Below the pieces are notes generated by a model, which saw only the letters and a program-made list of their open reading frames with translations, was not told the DNA's origin and did no database searches. Source: Gammaproteobacteria bacterium (GTDB lineage Bacteria; Pseudomonadota; Gammaproteobacteria; Xanthomonadales; Xanthomonadaceae). Taken from it: a DNA stretch of 30,426 bases. The DNA lies in the NCBI GenBank assembly GCA_026398715.1, contig JAPLSI010000034.1, forward strand, positions 1 through 30,426, in the 5' to 3' direction. Position numbers and translations under genes: made by a program. This document shows positions 16,802 to 25,196 of this stretch, piece by piece. The stretch's first letter is position 1. Every line of letters begins with the position of its first letter.

Positions 16802-17320
16802 TCAGGCAAGTTCGCTGCGAAGGCGTTGTCGCAGGCGGCTCAATTTGGTGGTGACGTTGCTTTCGCCGATGCCGAGGATCTCGGCGATCTCGCGGGTGCT
16901 GCGTTCTTCCAGGTACAGCACCAGCAGCGCGCGATTGAGGGGGTCCAGGCGCTGGATCACCGCGTGCAATGCACGCATGCCGATATCGCTTTCCGGTTGC
17001 GGCGTGTTGGGGTCGGGTGCGTCGTGCAGGCTTTCGTCCAGCGGCACGGTGTGCCGGCGATTGCGCGACGCGATCCGGAATTCGGAGATCGCCACGTTCA
17101 GCGCGATGCGATACATCCAGGTCGAGAACGACCGCGCCTCGTCGTAAGCGGGATAGGCGCGCCAAAGTTGCGTCGCGATCTCCTGCGCAAGGTCGGCGCG
17201 ATCCTCGACGCTGGTGGCATAGCTGGCTGCGACCTTGAAGACGATCTTGCGATGCGTCTGCAACAGCGCATCGAAGGTCTCGCGGGCGTCAGCGATGGCG
17301 GGGTTCATGGCCAGTTGCAT
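16802..17320 (-). CDS. ECF-type RNA polymerase sigma factor
   Basis: A 172-residue sigma-70 factor with regions 2 and 4 only, normal for the extracytoplasmic-function group. Region 2 reads DRADLAQEIATQLWRAYPAY and FSTWMYRIALNVAISEFR; region 4 reads LDPLNRALLVLYLEERSTRE and IAEILGIGESNVTTKLSRLR. The ATG at 17320 has AGGGAT nine bases upstream; an in-frame ATG four codons later is possible. It is co-oriented with the membrane protein 48 bases downstream. The upstream region holds GGTTGTGACAAACC (minus strand, 17379-17392), which could be part of an autoregulated promoter, but no matching -10 is clear. Confidence 0.93.
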   Translation of the reverse strand: MQLAMNPAIADARETFDALLQTHRKIVFKVAASYATSVEDRADLAQEIATQLWRAYPAYDEARSFSTWMYRIALNVAISEFRIASRNRRHTVPLDESLHDAPDPNTPQPESDIGMRALHAVIQRLDPLNRALLVLYLEERSTREIAEILGIGESNVTTKLSRLRQRLRSELA

Positions 17321-17390
17321 GGTGCGGCATCCCTGGGGCGTTTGCGCCTGTCAGGAATGTGATTCGCTGGGGGGCACGGTTTGTCACAAC

Positions 17391-17408
17391 CGGCCGCCCT
17401 TGCGGCCG
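17391..17408 (-). terminator. Hairpin after the alpha/beta hydrolase gene
   Basis: On the minus strand CGGCCGC-AAGG-GCGGCCG forms a perfect seven-base-pair stem with a four-base loop, starting eight bases after the hydrolase stop. It is followed by GTTGTGAC rather than a T-run, so termination is plausible but not certain. It would separate the hydrolase from the sigma-factor unit. Confidence 0.45.
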
Positions 17409-17415
17409 AGCCCGG

Positions 17416-18183
17416 TCAGGGCCGATCGCCGCGCAGCAGCACGAGGTAGCGGCCCGATTGCGCAATCGAGTTGTGGCCGGCGCCGGGAATCACTTCCAGG
17501 CGCGCGACGCCTTGCCTGAATCGGCCCAGCAACTTTCGTGTACTGGCGCGTGGAATCACCTCGTCGTGTTCGGCTTCCATCAACAGGGTCGGCGCGCTGA
17601 CTTTTGGTGCGTAGCGCCAGCTTTCGTATTTGTCGATCAGCAGCCAGCGCACCGGCATCCACGGATACAGGTCGGCGGCGATGTCCTGCAGGCTGTCGTA
17701 GGGCGTTACCAGCACGAGGCGGGCGACATTGCGCTGGCTGGCGACGCGCACGGCCAGTCCACTGCCCAGGCTGCGGCCGATCACCGTCACGCGGCCATGC
17801 GCCTTGTGCACGAGGTCGAACAAGGCCAGCGCGTCCTTCGCCAGGCCCGCTTCGGTCGGCTCGCCGGCGCTGCCGCCGTAACCCCGGTAGTGCAGCAGGT
17901 AGATCGCGTGGGTCGGAAAGGCCGCCGCGAAGTCGGGCAGGTTGCGCGAAACGTCCTCGGCGTTGCCGCCGAAATAGACCAGCGCGTCGGGGCCGACGGA
18001 CTCGCGAACGCTGATGCGGATGCCGGCATCGGTGCCGTCCAGCATACGCATGCTGGCCTCGGCGCCGGCCGCAGCAGGCTGCGGGTAGTACATGAGGGTG
18101 CGTTGTTTCGAATACAGGACCGCGCACAACACCCCATAGACCACCAGCACGAATCCCAGCAGGGCCAGCAACAACTTGCGCAT
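17416..18183 (-). CDS. Membrane-anchored alpha/beta hydrolase (BEM46/ABHD-like)
   Basis: A 255-residue serine hydrolase with an N-terminal hydrophobic helix (LLLALLGFVLVVYGVLCAVL) that anchors it or serves as an uncleaved signal. The fold is shown by VYFGGNAEDV (oxyanion loop), the nucleophile elbow VIGRSLGSGLAV, the acid in MEAEHDEVIP and the catalytic His in GAGHNSIAQSG. This pattern matches the BEM46/ABHD12-13 group, whose members are lipases, thioesterases or peptidases of mostly unknown substrate. The ATG at 18183 directly precedes the hydrophobic core. It is divergent from the M1 aminopeptidase; a 42-base compound inverted repeat lies in the shared upstream region. Confidence 0.88.
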   Translation of the reverse strand: MRKLLLALLGFVLVVYGVLCAVLYSKQRTLMYYPQPAAAGAEASMRMLDGTDAGIRISVRESVGPDALVYFGGNAEDVSRNLPDFAAAFPTHAIYLLHYRGYGGSAGEPTEAGLAKDALALFDLVHKAHGRVTVIGRSLGSGLAVRVASQRNVARLVLVTPYDSLQDIAADLYPWMPVRWLLIDKYESWRYAPKVSAPTLLMEAEHDEVIPRASTRKLLGRFRQGVARLEVIPGAGHNSIAQSGRYLVLLRGDRP

Positions 18184-18239
18184 GGTCGTCAGTTCCTGAA
18201 TCCGCCCGACTGCGAGTGTAAGGCGGAGCGGGCAGGATC

Positions 18240-18281
18240 GTGAACTGCGTAACAGTCCCGCGCATGTGACTGGCAGTTCAC
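18240..18281. repeat. Compound inverted repeat in the hydrolase/M1 promoter region
   Basis: GTGAACTGC (18240-18248) pairs perfectly with GCAGTTCAC (18273-18281), and inside it CAGTC (18253-18257) pairs with GACTG (18268-18272), leaving a four-base bulge and a ten-base loop. It covers a possible -35 (CTGGCA at 18270, 17 bases before TACACT at 18293) for the aminopeptidase, so it could be an operator or a cruciform-like control site. Confidence 0.55.
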
Positions 18282-18327
18282 TTCGCGGCGATTACACTCG
18301 GGGACTTGCCCGTCCCGATGGAATCCC

Positions 18328-21009
18328 ATGCGCCGCATCCTGTGTACCGCCATCCTCCTTTCGCTTTCCGGCGCCGCGTCCACGACGTCCTTCGCCGCCG
18401 TGCCCACGCCTGCGACGGCAGCGGCTGCGCAACGGGCCTTGCCCACCACCCAGTTGCCGCGCGACGTGCGCCCCACGCACTACGACGTGGCGATTACCCC
18501 GCACGCCGACAAGATGGTCTTCGACGGCAGCACCACGGCCAGCATCACGGTCGCGAAGTCGGTGGACCGCATCGTCCTGAATGCGCTGGACATGGACTTC
18601 AGCAAGGTTGAGCTGGTGCCGGCGAACGGCGGCGCGGCATGGATTGCATCGTCGGTGCAGGTGGATGCCGCCACGCAGACGGCCAGCTTCGGATTCGGCA
18701 AGCCCGTTCCCGCCGGCAACTACCGGCTGCGCATGGATTACCGCGGCAAGATCGGCACCCAGGCCAATGGTCTGTTCGCCATCGATTACGTGAACGAGTC
18801 CGGGCCGCAGCGCGCGCTGTACACGCAGTTCGAGAATTCCGACGCCAGGCGCATGTTCCCCGGTTGGGACGAACCCGCGTTCCGCACGACGTACGCCCTG
18901 GAGGCGACAGTGCCGGCCAGCCAGATGGCGGTCAGCAACATGCCGGTGGCGACAAGCACCGCGCTGGGCAACGGCCTGGTGCGCGTGCGCTTCCAGCCAT
19001 CGCCTTCCATGTCGAGCTACCTGTTGTTCTTTGGCCTGGGCAATTTCGAGCGCGCCACCGCCGATGTCGATGGCACCGAAGTGGGCGTGGTGACGCAAGC
19101 GGGCAAGCTGGCGCAGGGACAGGTCGCGCTGGACGCATCGAAGTCCCTGCTGCGTGAATTCAACGACTACTTCGGCGTGCCCTATCCCTTGCCCAAGCTC
19201 GACAACGTGGCGTCGCCGGGCGGCAGCGCGTTCTTTGGCGCGATGGAAAACTGGGGCGCCATCTACAGCTTTGAATCAGCCGTGCTGGTCGACCCCGATG
19301 TTTCAACCATGGCCGACGCGCAACGCGTGTTCTCGATCGCCGCACATGAAATCGCACACCAGTGGTTCGGCAACCTGGTGACGATGCAGTGGTGGGACGA
19401 CCTGTGGTTGAACGAAGGCTTCGCCTCGTGGATGGAAGGCCGCACGACCACCAAGCTGCATCCGGAATGGAACAACCACCTGGGCCTGGTGGCGGTGCGC
19501 GAACTGGCCATGGACCGCGACGCCGTGGCCAGCACGCATCCCGTGGTGCAGCACATAGAAACCGTCGAACAGGCCAACCAGGCCTTCGACGCGATCACCT
19601 ACAGCAAGGGCGAGTCGGTGATCAACATGCTGGAAAAGTACGTCGGCGCCGATGCCTGGCGCGACGGCGTGCGCCTGTACATGAAGCAACATGCCTACGG
19701 CAACACCGCGTCGGATGACTTGTGGCGCGCGATGGAAGCGAGCGGGTCGAAGCCGATCATCGATATCGCGCACGACTTCACGCTGCAGCCGGGCATCCCG
19801 ATGATCCGCGTCGGCGCACCCGATTGCCGCGACGGACGCAGCCTGGTGTCGCTGACGCAAGGCGAGTTCACGGTCGATCGCCCGGGCAAGGCGGCGCTGC
19901 GCTGGCGCGTACCGGTAATCGCGGAATCGCTGGGCTCGGGCAAGCCGGTCAGCACGCTGGTGCACGAGGGCACGGCATCGCTGGACCTTGCAGGCTGCAA
20001 CCCCGTCGTCGTGAACGCCGGCCAGTCCGGTTACTACCGCACCCTTTATTCGCCGGCGCATTTTGCCGCGCTGGCCGGCAGCTTCAACCGCGTGCAACCG
20101 ATCGACCAGTTGGGCCTGTTGTCGGACAGCTACTCGCTGGGCCTGGCCGGCGACCAGGCCAGCAGCGACGTGCTGGAACTGGTGCTGGCGACGCCGCTGG
20201 ATGCCGATACGCAGGTCTGGGGCAAGATCGCCTCGATCCTCACCGGCCTGGACGGCTACTACGCACCGGGATCGGCGCAGCAGATCGTATTCCGCAAGTT
20301 CGCCATCGGCAAGCTGTCGCCCGTGATGGCGCGCGTGGGCTGGGATGCCGCGGCCGGTGAAGCCGATACCGTGGCGATCCTGCGCACCGAGTTGATCGCC
20401 GCGCTGGGCAGGCTGGGCGATGCCGGCGTGATTGCCGAAAGTCGCCGACGCTTCGCCGCGATGGATGGCGACCCGAATGCGATTCCGGGCCCGCTGCGCA
20501 AGACGGTGCTGGGCGTGGTCGCCACCCACGCCGACGCCGCGACCTGGGAAAACTTCCTGTCGCGGGCGCGCGCCGAAAAAGTCCCGTTGATGAAGGACCA
20601 GTGGTTCATATTGCTGTCGTCGCCGAAGGATGCGGCTCTGGCTGCGCGCGCACTGGAACTTGCGATGGGCGACGAACCCGGCGCGACCAACACCGCGAAG
20701 ATGATCGCGACGGTGGCGGCCATCCATCCCGACCAGACCTTCGATTTTGCAGTGGCCCATCGCGAAGCCCTGGACGAACGCGTCGATTTCACTTCGCGCA
20801 GCCGGTACTACCCGGGCCTGGGTGCTGCATCGCGGGACGCGGCGATGATCGGGAAGATTCGAGCCTACGCGAGCGCCTACCTGGCCGAAGGCTCGCGACG
20901 TAGCGCGGACACGGCGGTCGAGGCCATCGAGTATCGCCTGCGCATCCAGTCCGAGCGGCTGCCGGCCATCAACGCCTGGTTGACCAGCATCGGCCTGGCC
21001 GGCGGCTGA
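18328..21009 (+). CDS. Exported M1-family zinc aminopeptidase
   Basis: An 893-residue aminopeptidase of the M1 family with a signal peptide (about 23 residues, ending SFAA). The N-terminal beta-saddle domain is followed by the exopeptidase motif FFGAMENWG (from residue 302), the zinc site HEIAHQWFGNLVT (His340, Glu341, His344) and third ligand Glu363 in LWLNEGFASWMEG. The conserved TYSKGESVINMLE holds the catalytic Tyr. The C-terminal 350 residues are the ERAP1_C helical domain. It removes N-terminal residues from peptides, here in the periplasm or outside the cell. With the endopeptidases upstream and the peptide symporter downstream it fits a peptide-use pathway. Its stop faces the proline-rich lipoprotein gene with seven bases between. 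Confidence 0.95.
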   Translation: MRRILCTAILLSLSGAASTTSFAAVPTPATAAAAQRALPTTQLPRDVRPTHYDVAITPHADKMVFDGSTTASITVAKSVDRIVLNALDMDFSKVELVPANGGAAWIASSVQVDAATQTASFGFGKPVPAGNYRLRMDYRGKIGTQANGLFAIDYVNESGPQRALYTQFENSDARRMFPGWDEPAFRTTYALEATVPASQMAVSNMPVATSTALGNGLVRVRFQPSPSMSSYLLFFGLGNFERATADVDGTEVGVVTQAGKLAQGQVALDASKSLLREFNDYFGVPYPLPKLDNVASPGGSAFFGAMENWGAIYSFESAVLVDPDVSTMADAQRVFSIAAHEIAHQWFGNLVTMQWWDDLWLNEGFASWMEGRTTTKLHPEWNNHLGLVAVRELAMDRDAVASTHPVVQHIETVEQANQAFDAITYSKGESVINMLEKYVGADAWRDGVRLYMKQHAYGNTASDDLWRAMEASGSKPIIDIAHDFTLQPGIPMIRVGAPDCRDGRSLVSLTQGEFTVDRPGKAALRWRVPVIAESLGSGKPVSTLVHEGTASLDLAGCNPVVVNAGQSGYYRTLYSPAHFAALAGSFNRVQPIDQLGLLSDSYSLGLAGDQASSDVLELVLATPLDADTQVWGKIASILTGLDGYYAPGSAQQIVFRKFAIGKLSPVMARVGWDAAAGEADTVAILRTELIAALGRLGDAGVIAESRRRFAAMDGDPNAIPGPLRKTVLGVVATHADAATWENFLSRARAEKVPLMKDQWFILLSSPKDAALAARALELAMGDEPGATNTAKMIATVAAIHPDQTFDFAVAHREALDERVDFTSRSRYYPGLGAASRDAAMIGKIRAYASAYLAEGSRRSADTAVEAIEYRLRIQSERLPAINAWLTSIGLAGG

Positions 21010-21016
21010 TCCGCGC

Positions 21017-21571
21017 TTATCGGGTCGCCGCCGTCGATATCGCGACGGTGGCGCACTCGGCATCGGCCAGGCGATTGCTGCCGGCCGGGCAGGCGCCGTA
21101 GTCCTTCAGTTCGAATTGCAGCGTGCCGGCGGCCGTGCTCGGCGCACGCGCGCTGGCCAACTGGAAGCGCGACTTGCCCGACGTCGACTTCAGCTCGAAC
21201 TCGATGGTGACTTCGCCGGCCCAGACGCATTGCACGTCCTTCGGGCAGCGGCTGTCGTTGACCACGCGCAGGAAGCGCAATTGCGCACCCGGCGCGACGG
21301 TGGCTTCATCGCCGTAGCCCAGGACCACGGTGCCGGACGTCGGGGCTGGCGGCGCATCCGGTGTCGGAGCCGGCGGCGGTGCAGGTGTGGGTGTCGGTGC
21401 CGGTGCCGGTGTCGGCGATTGCGTGACGGCATTGCCGCCCGAAGCGGCGGCGCCATCATCGGCGGCCGCGCGGCTCGGCGATTGGCAGGCGGCGAGGCTC
21501 AACAGGACGGCGAGCGCGATCAGGGTCTTGCCGGGGCGGCGAATCGAATCGTGAACACACAGGCTTGGCAT
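21017..21571 (-). CDS. Proline-rich linker lipoprotein of unknown function
   Basis: A 184-residue predicted lipoprotein. Its signal region has core ALAVLLSLAAC, giving a lipobox LAAC. After a short polar stretch comes a low-complexity Pro/Ala/Thr linker of about 25 residues (PAPAPTPTPAPPPAPTP), which probably spans the peptidoglycan. The C-terminal domain of about 110 residues is beta-rich with four Cys (SRCPKDVQCVWAGE, YGACPAG, DAECAT) that may form disulfides; CxxxxxCVWAGE-like segments occur in small secreted proteins of unknown role. The ATG at 21571 is used because the frame upstream of it runs antisense through the transporter gene. No strong ribosome site is seen. It is divergent from the POT transporter. 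Confidence 0.78.
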   Translation of the reverse strand: MPSLCVHDSIRRPGKTLIALAVLLSLAACQSPSRAAADDGAAASGGNAVTQSPTPAPAPTPTPAPPPAPTPDAPPAPTSGTVVLGYGDEATVAPGAQLRFLRVVNDSRCPKDVQCVWAGEVTIEFELKSTSGKSRFQLASARAPSTAAGTLQFELKDYGACPAGSNRLADAECATVAISTAATR

Positions 21572-21677
21572 GGTCGTGTCGTCCCGGAGGGTGATGGCCA
21601 ATGATAGCCCCGCATCTCCCGGGGTTGCGCCATGCTGATGCCGCGACGTACCGCGCGACGCGAAAAGGTGGAAACCG

Positions 21678-21712
21678 GGTGGGGGATGGTGGCATTGTTG
21701 CCGAACCCCACC
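21678..21712 (+). promoter_or_regulatory. Leader hairpin before the POT transporter
   Basis: GGTGGGG (21678-21684) pairs with CCCCACC (21706-21712), and inside it GGCA-TTGT-TGCC forms a second perfect stem. The structure ends 18 bases before the transporter's ATG, which has no clear Shine-Dalgarno sequence, so it may affect translation. Confidence 0.4.
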
Positions 21713-21730
21713 GCCACCCATCGTGACCGC

Positions 21731-23350
21731 ATGAGCCAAAGCGCCGCTTCCCCAGCCACCGACGCGGCGCGACTGCCCCGCCAGATTCCCTACATCATCG
21801 GCAACGAAGCCTGCGAGCGCTTCAGCTTCTACGGGATGCGCAACATCCTGGTGCAGTTCCTGGTCAGCAGCGTCATCCTGGCCTATATCCCTGCCGATGC
21901 GCGCGAAGGCGCGGCGAAGGACATCTTCCACAGCTTCGTGATTGGCGTGTACTTCTTCCCGCTGCTCGGTGGCTGGCTGTCTGACCGGTTCTTCGGCAAA
22001 TACAACACGGTGATGTGGTTCTCGCTGATCTACTGCGCAGGCCATGCCTGCCTGGCGATGTTCGACGACAACAAGAACGGCTTCTATACGGGCTTGTTCC
22101 TGATCGCGTTGGGATCGGGCGGCATCAAGCCGCTGGTGGTGTCCTTCGTCGGCGACCAGTTCACCCGCGACAACAAGCACCTGGCCAAGATCGTCTTCGA
22201 CGCGTTTTATTGGACGATCAACTTCGGTTCCTTTTTCGCCTCCTTGCTGATGCCCTTGTTCCTGCGCAGCTACGGGCCGGCGGTGGCGTTCGGCATTCCC
22301 GGCGTGCTGATGTTCGTCGCCACCATCATCTTCTGGATGGGCCGCAAGCAGTACGTGCGCGTGCCGCCGACCCGCGGCGAAGACCCGCACTCCTTCTACA
22401 ACGTCGCGCGCACCGCGCTGACCACGCAGGCGCCGGGCAAGGGCCGCAACGGTTTCCTGGTCGCGGTGTTCGGCGCCGCGTTGGCGGTGGGCATGTTGCT
22501 GTGCTGGGCGATCAAGCCCGGTTTCTGGCCGGAGGATTTCGGCTTCGTCATCACGGCCTGCCTGGCGCTGGGTTCGCTGATCGCCTTCGGCGGCATCGGC
22601 ACGTCCATGCAGCTCGAACGCGCCCGCGGCGCGCATCCCGATGCGGCGGTGGATGGCGTACGCGCGGTATTGCGCATCATCATCGTGTTTGCGCTGACCA
22701 CGCCGTTCTGGTCCTTGTTCGACCAGAAGGCATCGACCTGGGTGCTGCAGGGCAAGACCATGGTCATTCCGCATGACGTGTGGTGGTGGCCGAGCTTCCT
22801 GGTGAAGGATGCCGGCCAGATGCAGGCGCTGAATCCGATCCTGGTGCTGATGCTGATCCCGTTCAACAACGTGGTGCTGTATCCGTGGCTGCGACGCATG
22901 GGTTTCGAGCCGACCGCGTTGCGGCGGATGGGCGCGGGCATCGCCTTCTCGGGCATTGCCTGGATCGTTGCGGGCGCCATCCAGCTGAGCATCGACGCCG
23001 GCGCACCGGTGTCGCTGGCCTGGCAGATCGCGCCGTATGCGTTGCTGACCTTCGGCGAAGTGCTGGTTTCGGCCACCGCGCTGGAATTCGCGTACAGCCA
23101 GGCGAGTGGTTCGATGAAGGGCGTGATCATGGCCTTCTGGTACCTGGCCAGCACCTTCGGCAGCCTGTGGGTGTTGCTGACCAACGCCAGCGTGCGCAAC
23201 CCGGCGGTGATCGAGCGCATCGCCAGCACCGGGCTGAGCGAAAACGCCTTCCTGATGTTCTTCTTCGCGGGCTTCGCCTTCGTGGCGGCGGCGGTGTTTG
23301 CCTGGTATGCGCGCAGCTATCCGATGCAGGACAATTACCGGGCGGCTTGA
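21731..23350 (+). CDS. POT-family proton-dependent oligopeptide transporter
   Basis: A 539-residue inner-membrane symporter of the proton-dependent oligopeptide (PTR2/POT) family, with about 12-14 hydrophobic segments. The family's proton-coupling motif ExxER is visible as NEACERFSFYGMRNIL (Glu26, Glu29, Arg30). FFPLLGGWLSDRFFGKYN and LIALGSGGIKPLVVSFVGDQ match the two POT signatures. The ATG at 21731 is chosen since it leaves a short cytoplasmic tail before helix 1; upstream in-frame starts at 21632 and 21686 would add atypical residues. It should import di- and tripeptides, such as products of the nearby exported peptidases. A decayed copy of its 3' end lies at 27564-27633 in the same orientation. 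Confidence 0.94.
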   Translation: MSQSAASPATDAARLPRQIPYIIGNEACERFSFYGMRNILVQFLVSSVILAYIPADAREGAAKDIFHSFVIGVYFFPLLGGWLSDRFFGKYNTVMWFSLIYCAGHACLAMFDDNKNGFYTGLFLIALGSGGIKPLVVSFVGDQFTRDNKHLAKIVFDAFYWTINFGSFFASLLMPLFLRSYGPAVAFGIPGVLMFVATIIFWMGRKQYVRVPPTRGEDPHSFYNVARTALTTQAPGKGRNGFLVAVFGAALAVGMLLCWAIKPGFWPEDFGFVITACLALGSLIAFGGIGTSMQLERARGAHPDAAVDGVRAVLRIIIVFALTTPFWSLFDQKASTWVLQGKTMVIPHDVWWWPSFLVKDAGQMQALNPILVLMLIPFNNVVLYPWLRRMGFEPTALRRMGAGIAFSGIAWIVAGAIQLSIDAGAPVSLAWQIAPYALLTFGEVLVSATALEFAYSQASGSMKGVIMAFWYLASTFGSLWVLLTNASVRNPAVIERIASTGLSENAFLMFFFAGFAFVAAAVFAWYARSYPMQDNYRAA

Positions 23351-23386
23351 TTCAAGCCGGGGCGGCCACGCATGGCCAAGTGTTCC

Positions 23387-24094
23387 CTACAAACTCAGCA
23401 TCTCCTTCAGCCGGAGACTCTGCCTGCGCGACACTTCCACTTCCCCGCCGCCCTTCAAAGTCAGCTGTAATCCGCCGCTACGCCAAGGCGCGATTTGCTC
23501 AACGTAGCCAAGGTTGACCAGGTGGCTGCGGCTGGCCCGGAAAAACATCGCCGGATCCAGTTGCGCTTCGACCGCGCCCAGGGCGCGATACACCATTGGC
23601 GAGTGCGTCCCAAAATACAGGCGGCTGTAGTTGCCAACGGCCTCGATCAAGCGAATTTCCCGCGGCTTGACCAACCAGCAGCGTTCGCCATCCTTCACGT
23701 AGATCGGAGCATCAGGTGATCGTGCAATCGAAACACGCTGGGGTTCGAGATCCAGTTTGCCGATGGCGCGGGCCAGGCGATCCGGCTCGATCGGTTTGAG
23801 CAGGTAGTCGATCGTGGTGCTGACATCAAATGCCTGCAATGCGAACTGCTGATACGCGGTGGTGAAAATGACTTGCGGCACACGCTCCAGTTTGGCCAAC
23901 AGATCGAACGCATTGCCGCCGGGCAGATCAACATCGAGAAAGACCAGCCCAGGCGCCACGCGGTCGATCAGCTCGACGCCGCTATCGACGTCGGCTGCCT
24001 GGCCGACGACACGTATCTGCGGATGCGCCTTGAGCTGATGCTCAAGCTCGAAGCGTGCCAGTTCCGAATCCTCGATGATGACGGCGTCGATCAC
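23387..24094 (-). CDS. LytTR-family response regulator
   Basis: A 235-residue two-component regulator. The receiver domain (1-120) has the acidic pair in VIIEDSELAR (Glu8, Asp9), the phosphorylated Asp54 in VFLDVDLPGG, the switch Thr in IFTTAYQQFAL and the Lys in DYLLKPIEPDRL. The C-terminal LytTR DNA-binding domain (about 135-235) has REIRLIEAVGNYSRLYFG and FFRASRSHLVNLGYVEQI. Its ATG overlaps the stop of the kinase gene as ATGA, so the two are translationally coupled. Base composition is lower in G+C than upstream genes (30 of 60 in 23821-23880). It is the last gene of a probable four-gene unit that starts with the serine hydrolase. Confidence 0.94.
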   Translation of the reverse strand: MIDAVIIEDSELARFELEHQLKAHPQIRVVGQAADVDSGVELIDRVAPGLVFLDVDLPGGNAFDLLAKLERVPQVIFTTAYQQFALQAFDVSTTIDYLLKPIEPDRLARAIGKLDLEPQRVSIARSPDAPIYVKDGERCWLVKPREIRLIEAVGNYSRLYFGTHSPMVYRALGAVEAQLDPAMFFRASRSHLVNLGYVEQIAPWRSGGLQLTLKGGGEVEVSRRQSLRLKEMLSL

Positions 24095-25125
24095 GTTGTT
24101 CCCTCCAGACGCAAGCTTGCCAACACGTATTCACCATCCTGTCGTAGCTCAAAGCGCCCTGCGCTGCCGAAGCCGAGCTTCAATCGCTGTTCCAGATTAT
24201 TCAATCCCGTGCCAGTGCTCAGCGCGCGTTCGCGAAGCGTGCCGGTGTTGCGCACATCCAGCTGCAGGCAACTGCCGACCCTCCGTACTTCCACGCGGAG
24301 CTCGCCCGGTGCTGGCGTCAAGCCAAGGCCATGCTTGATGCCATTCTCAACCAACAATTGCAAAGAATGCCTGGGAACTTGCATCGATAGCGTTGCTGCT
24401 TCGATTTGCTCGCTGTATTGCAAACGGGTGCCCAATTGCAGGCGTAGCAGATCGACGTAGTCGCGCACGATCGCCATTTCTTCGGCAACCGACACCAGCG
24501 GAGAGTCGTATTGGTTGAACTGGTAACGAAGTGTCGAGGCGAACTTGCCGAGCATCGTTCGCGCGGCGTCGGCATCCTTAAGAACGAGCGCACGAATATT
24601 ATTGATCGCATTGAACATGAAATGCGGGCCAAGGTGTCCGAGCAAAGCCTGCAACTGGGCGTCCTTCAACGCCAGCAGCAGCTCGCTTTGGGCAATCGTC
24701 GCACGGCGCAGGCTTTGCTGCCGGCTCAAGGCAACGTATAGAAGGCTCCACAGGAAATAGGCAATCAGCAACAAGGGTACGCGCGCCAGCAGCGGCTGGT
24801 TCCCATGCAGGGTAGCGAACGAAGGGTCAACAAACGAGAGTGCCCATAGGCCGGAACGAAAACAAAAATCGACAAGCACTGCTGTTGCGAGGCTGCAAAC
24901 CGCGACGAGGGCCAGCATCCGAAACTCGCTCATGCGGGCTGTCTGGGCGCGGCGATAAGCCATGCGCAGGCCGAGGCTGCCGATCACGCCCAGCGCGCTG
25001 AGCGCAAGCGCCAACGCCACTCCCGAGATGCCCGCCACGGGTGCGTCGGTGGGTTCCGCGGCCAACTGCAGCAACGTGAATGCGAGCCAGCCGACGGACT
25101 GCAACAACCAGAAACGCTTGTCCAT
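24091..25125 (-). CDS. LytS/YehU-type sensor histidine kinase
   Basis: A 344-residue membrane kinase. The first 140 residues hold about four hydrophobic helices and no recognisable extracytoplasmic sensor. The His_kinase domain follows with GHLGPHFMFNAINNIRAL (phospho-accepting His168) and then an ATPase domain with the N box LLVENGIKHGLGL and the glycine box GTGLNNLEQRL. The ATG at 25125 has AGGAAG five bases upstream; an earlier in-frame start at 25212 would overlap the hydroxylase gene and is rejected. It phosphorylates the LytTR regulator next to it. The 71-base gap to the hydroxylase gene suggests one transcript; membrane lipid state is a possible signal, but this is a guess from context. 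Confidence 0.92.
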   Translation of the reverse strand: MDKRFWLLQSVGWLAFTLLQLAAEPTDAPVAGISGVALALALSALGVIGSLGLRMAYRRAQTARMSEFRMLALVAVCSLATAVLVDFCFRSGLWALSFVDPSFATLHGNQPLLARVPLLLIAYFLWSLLYVALSRQQSLRRATIAQSELLLALKDAQLQALLGHLGPHFMFNAINNIRALVLKDADAARTMLGKFASTLRYQFNQYDSPLVSVAEEMAIVRDYVDLLRLQLGTRLQYSEQIEAATLSMQVPRHSLQLLVENGIKHGLGLTPAPGELRVEVRRVGSCLQLDVRNTGTLRERALSTGTGLNNLEQRLKLGFGSAGRFELRQDGEYVLASLRLEGTT

Positions 25126-25196
25126 CCATCTTCCTGCAAGTAATCGAAACAGGTTACACGATGCCCGGCTAACTCGGCGCTGTTCAAACGTCGAGA

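Noticed and set aside
19303..21063. 586-codon minus-strand open frame opposite the M1 gene
   Set aside because: It is antisense to a clear aminopeptidase, with biased composition and no ribosome site.
21340..21425. Short repetitive tract that looks like a tandem repeat or CRISPR-like array
   Set aside because: It encodes the Pro/Ala/Thr linker of the lipoprotein; units are irregular and there are no spacers.
21572..22774. Upstream extension of the proline-rich lipoprotein frame
   Set aside because: The extension reads antisense through the POT transporter, and the signal peptide with lipobox begins only at 21571.
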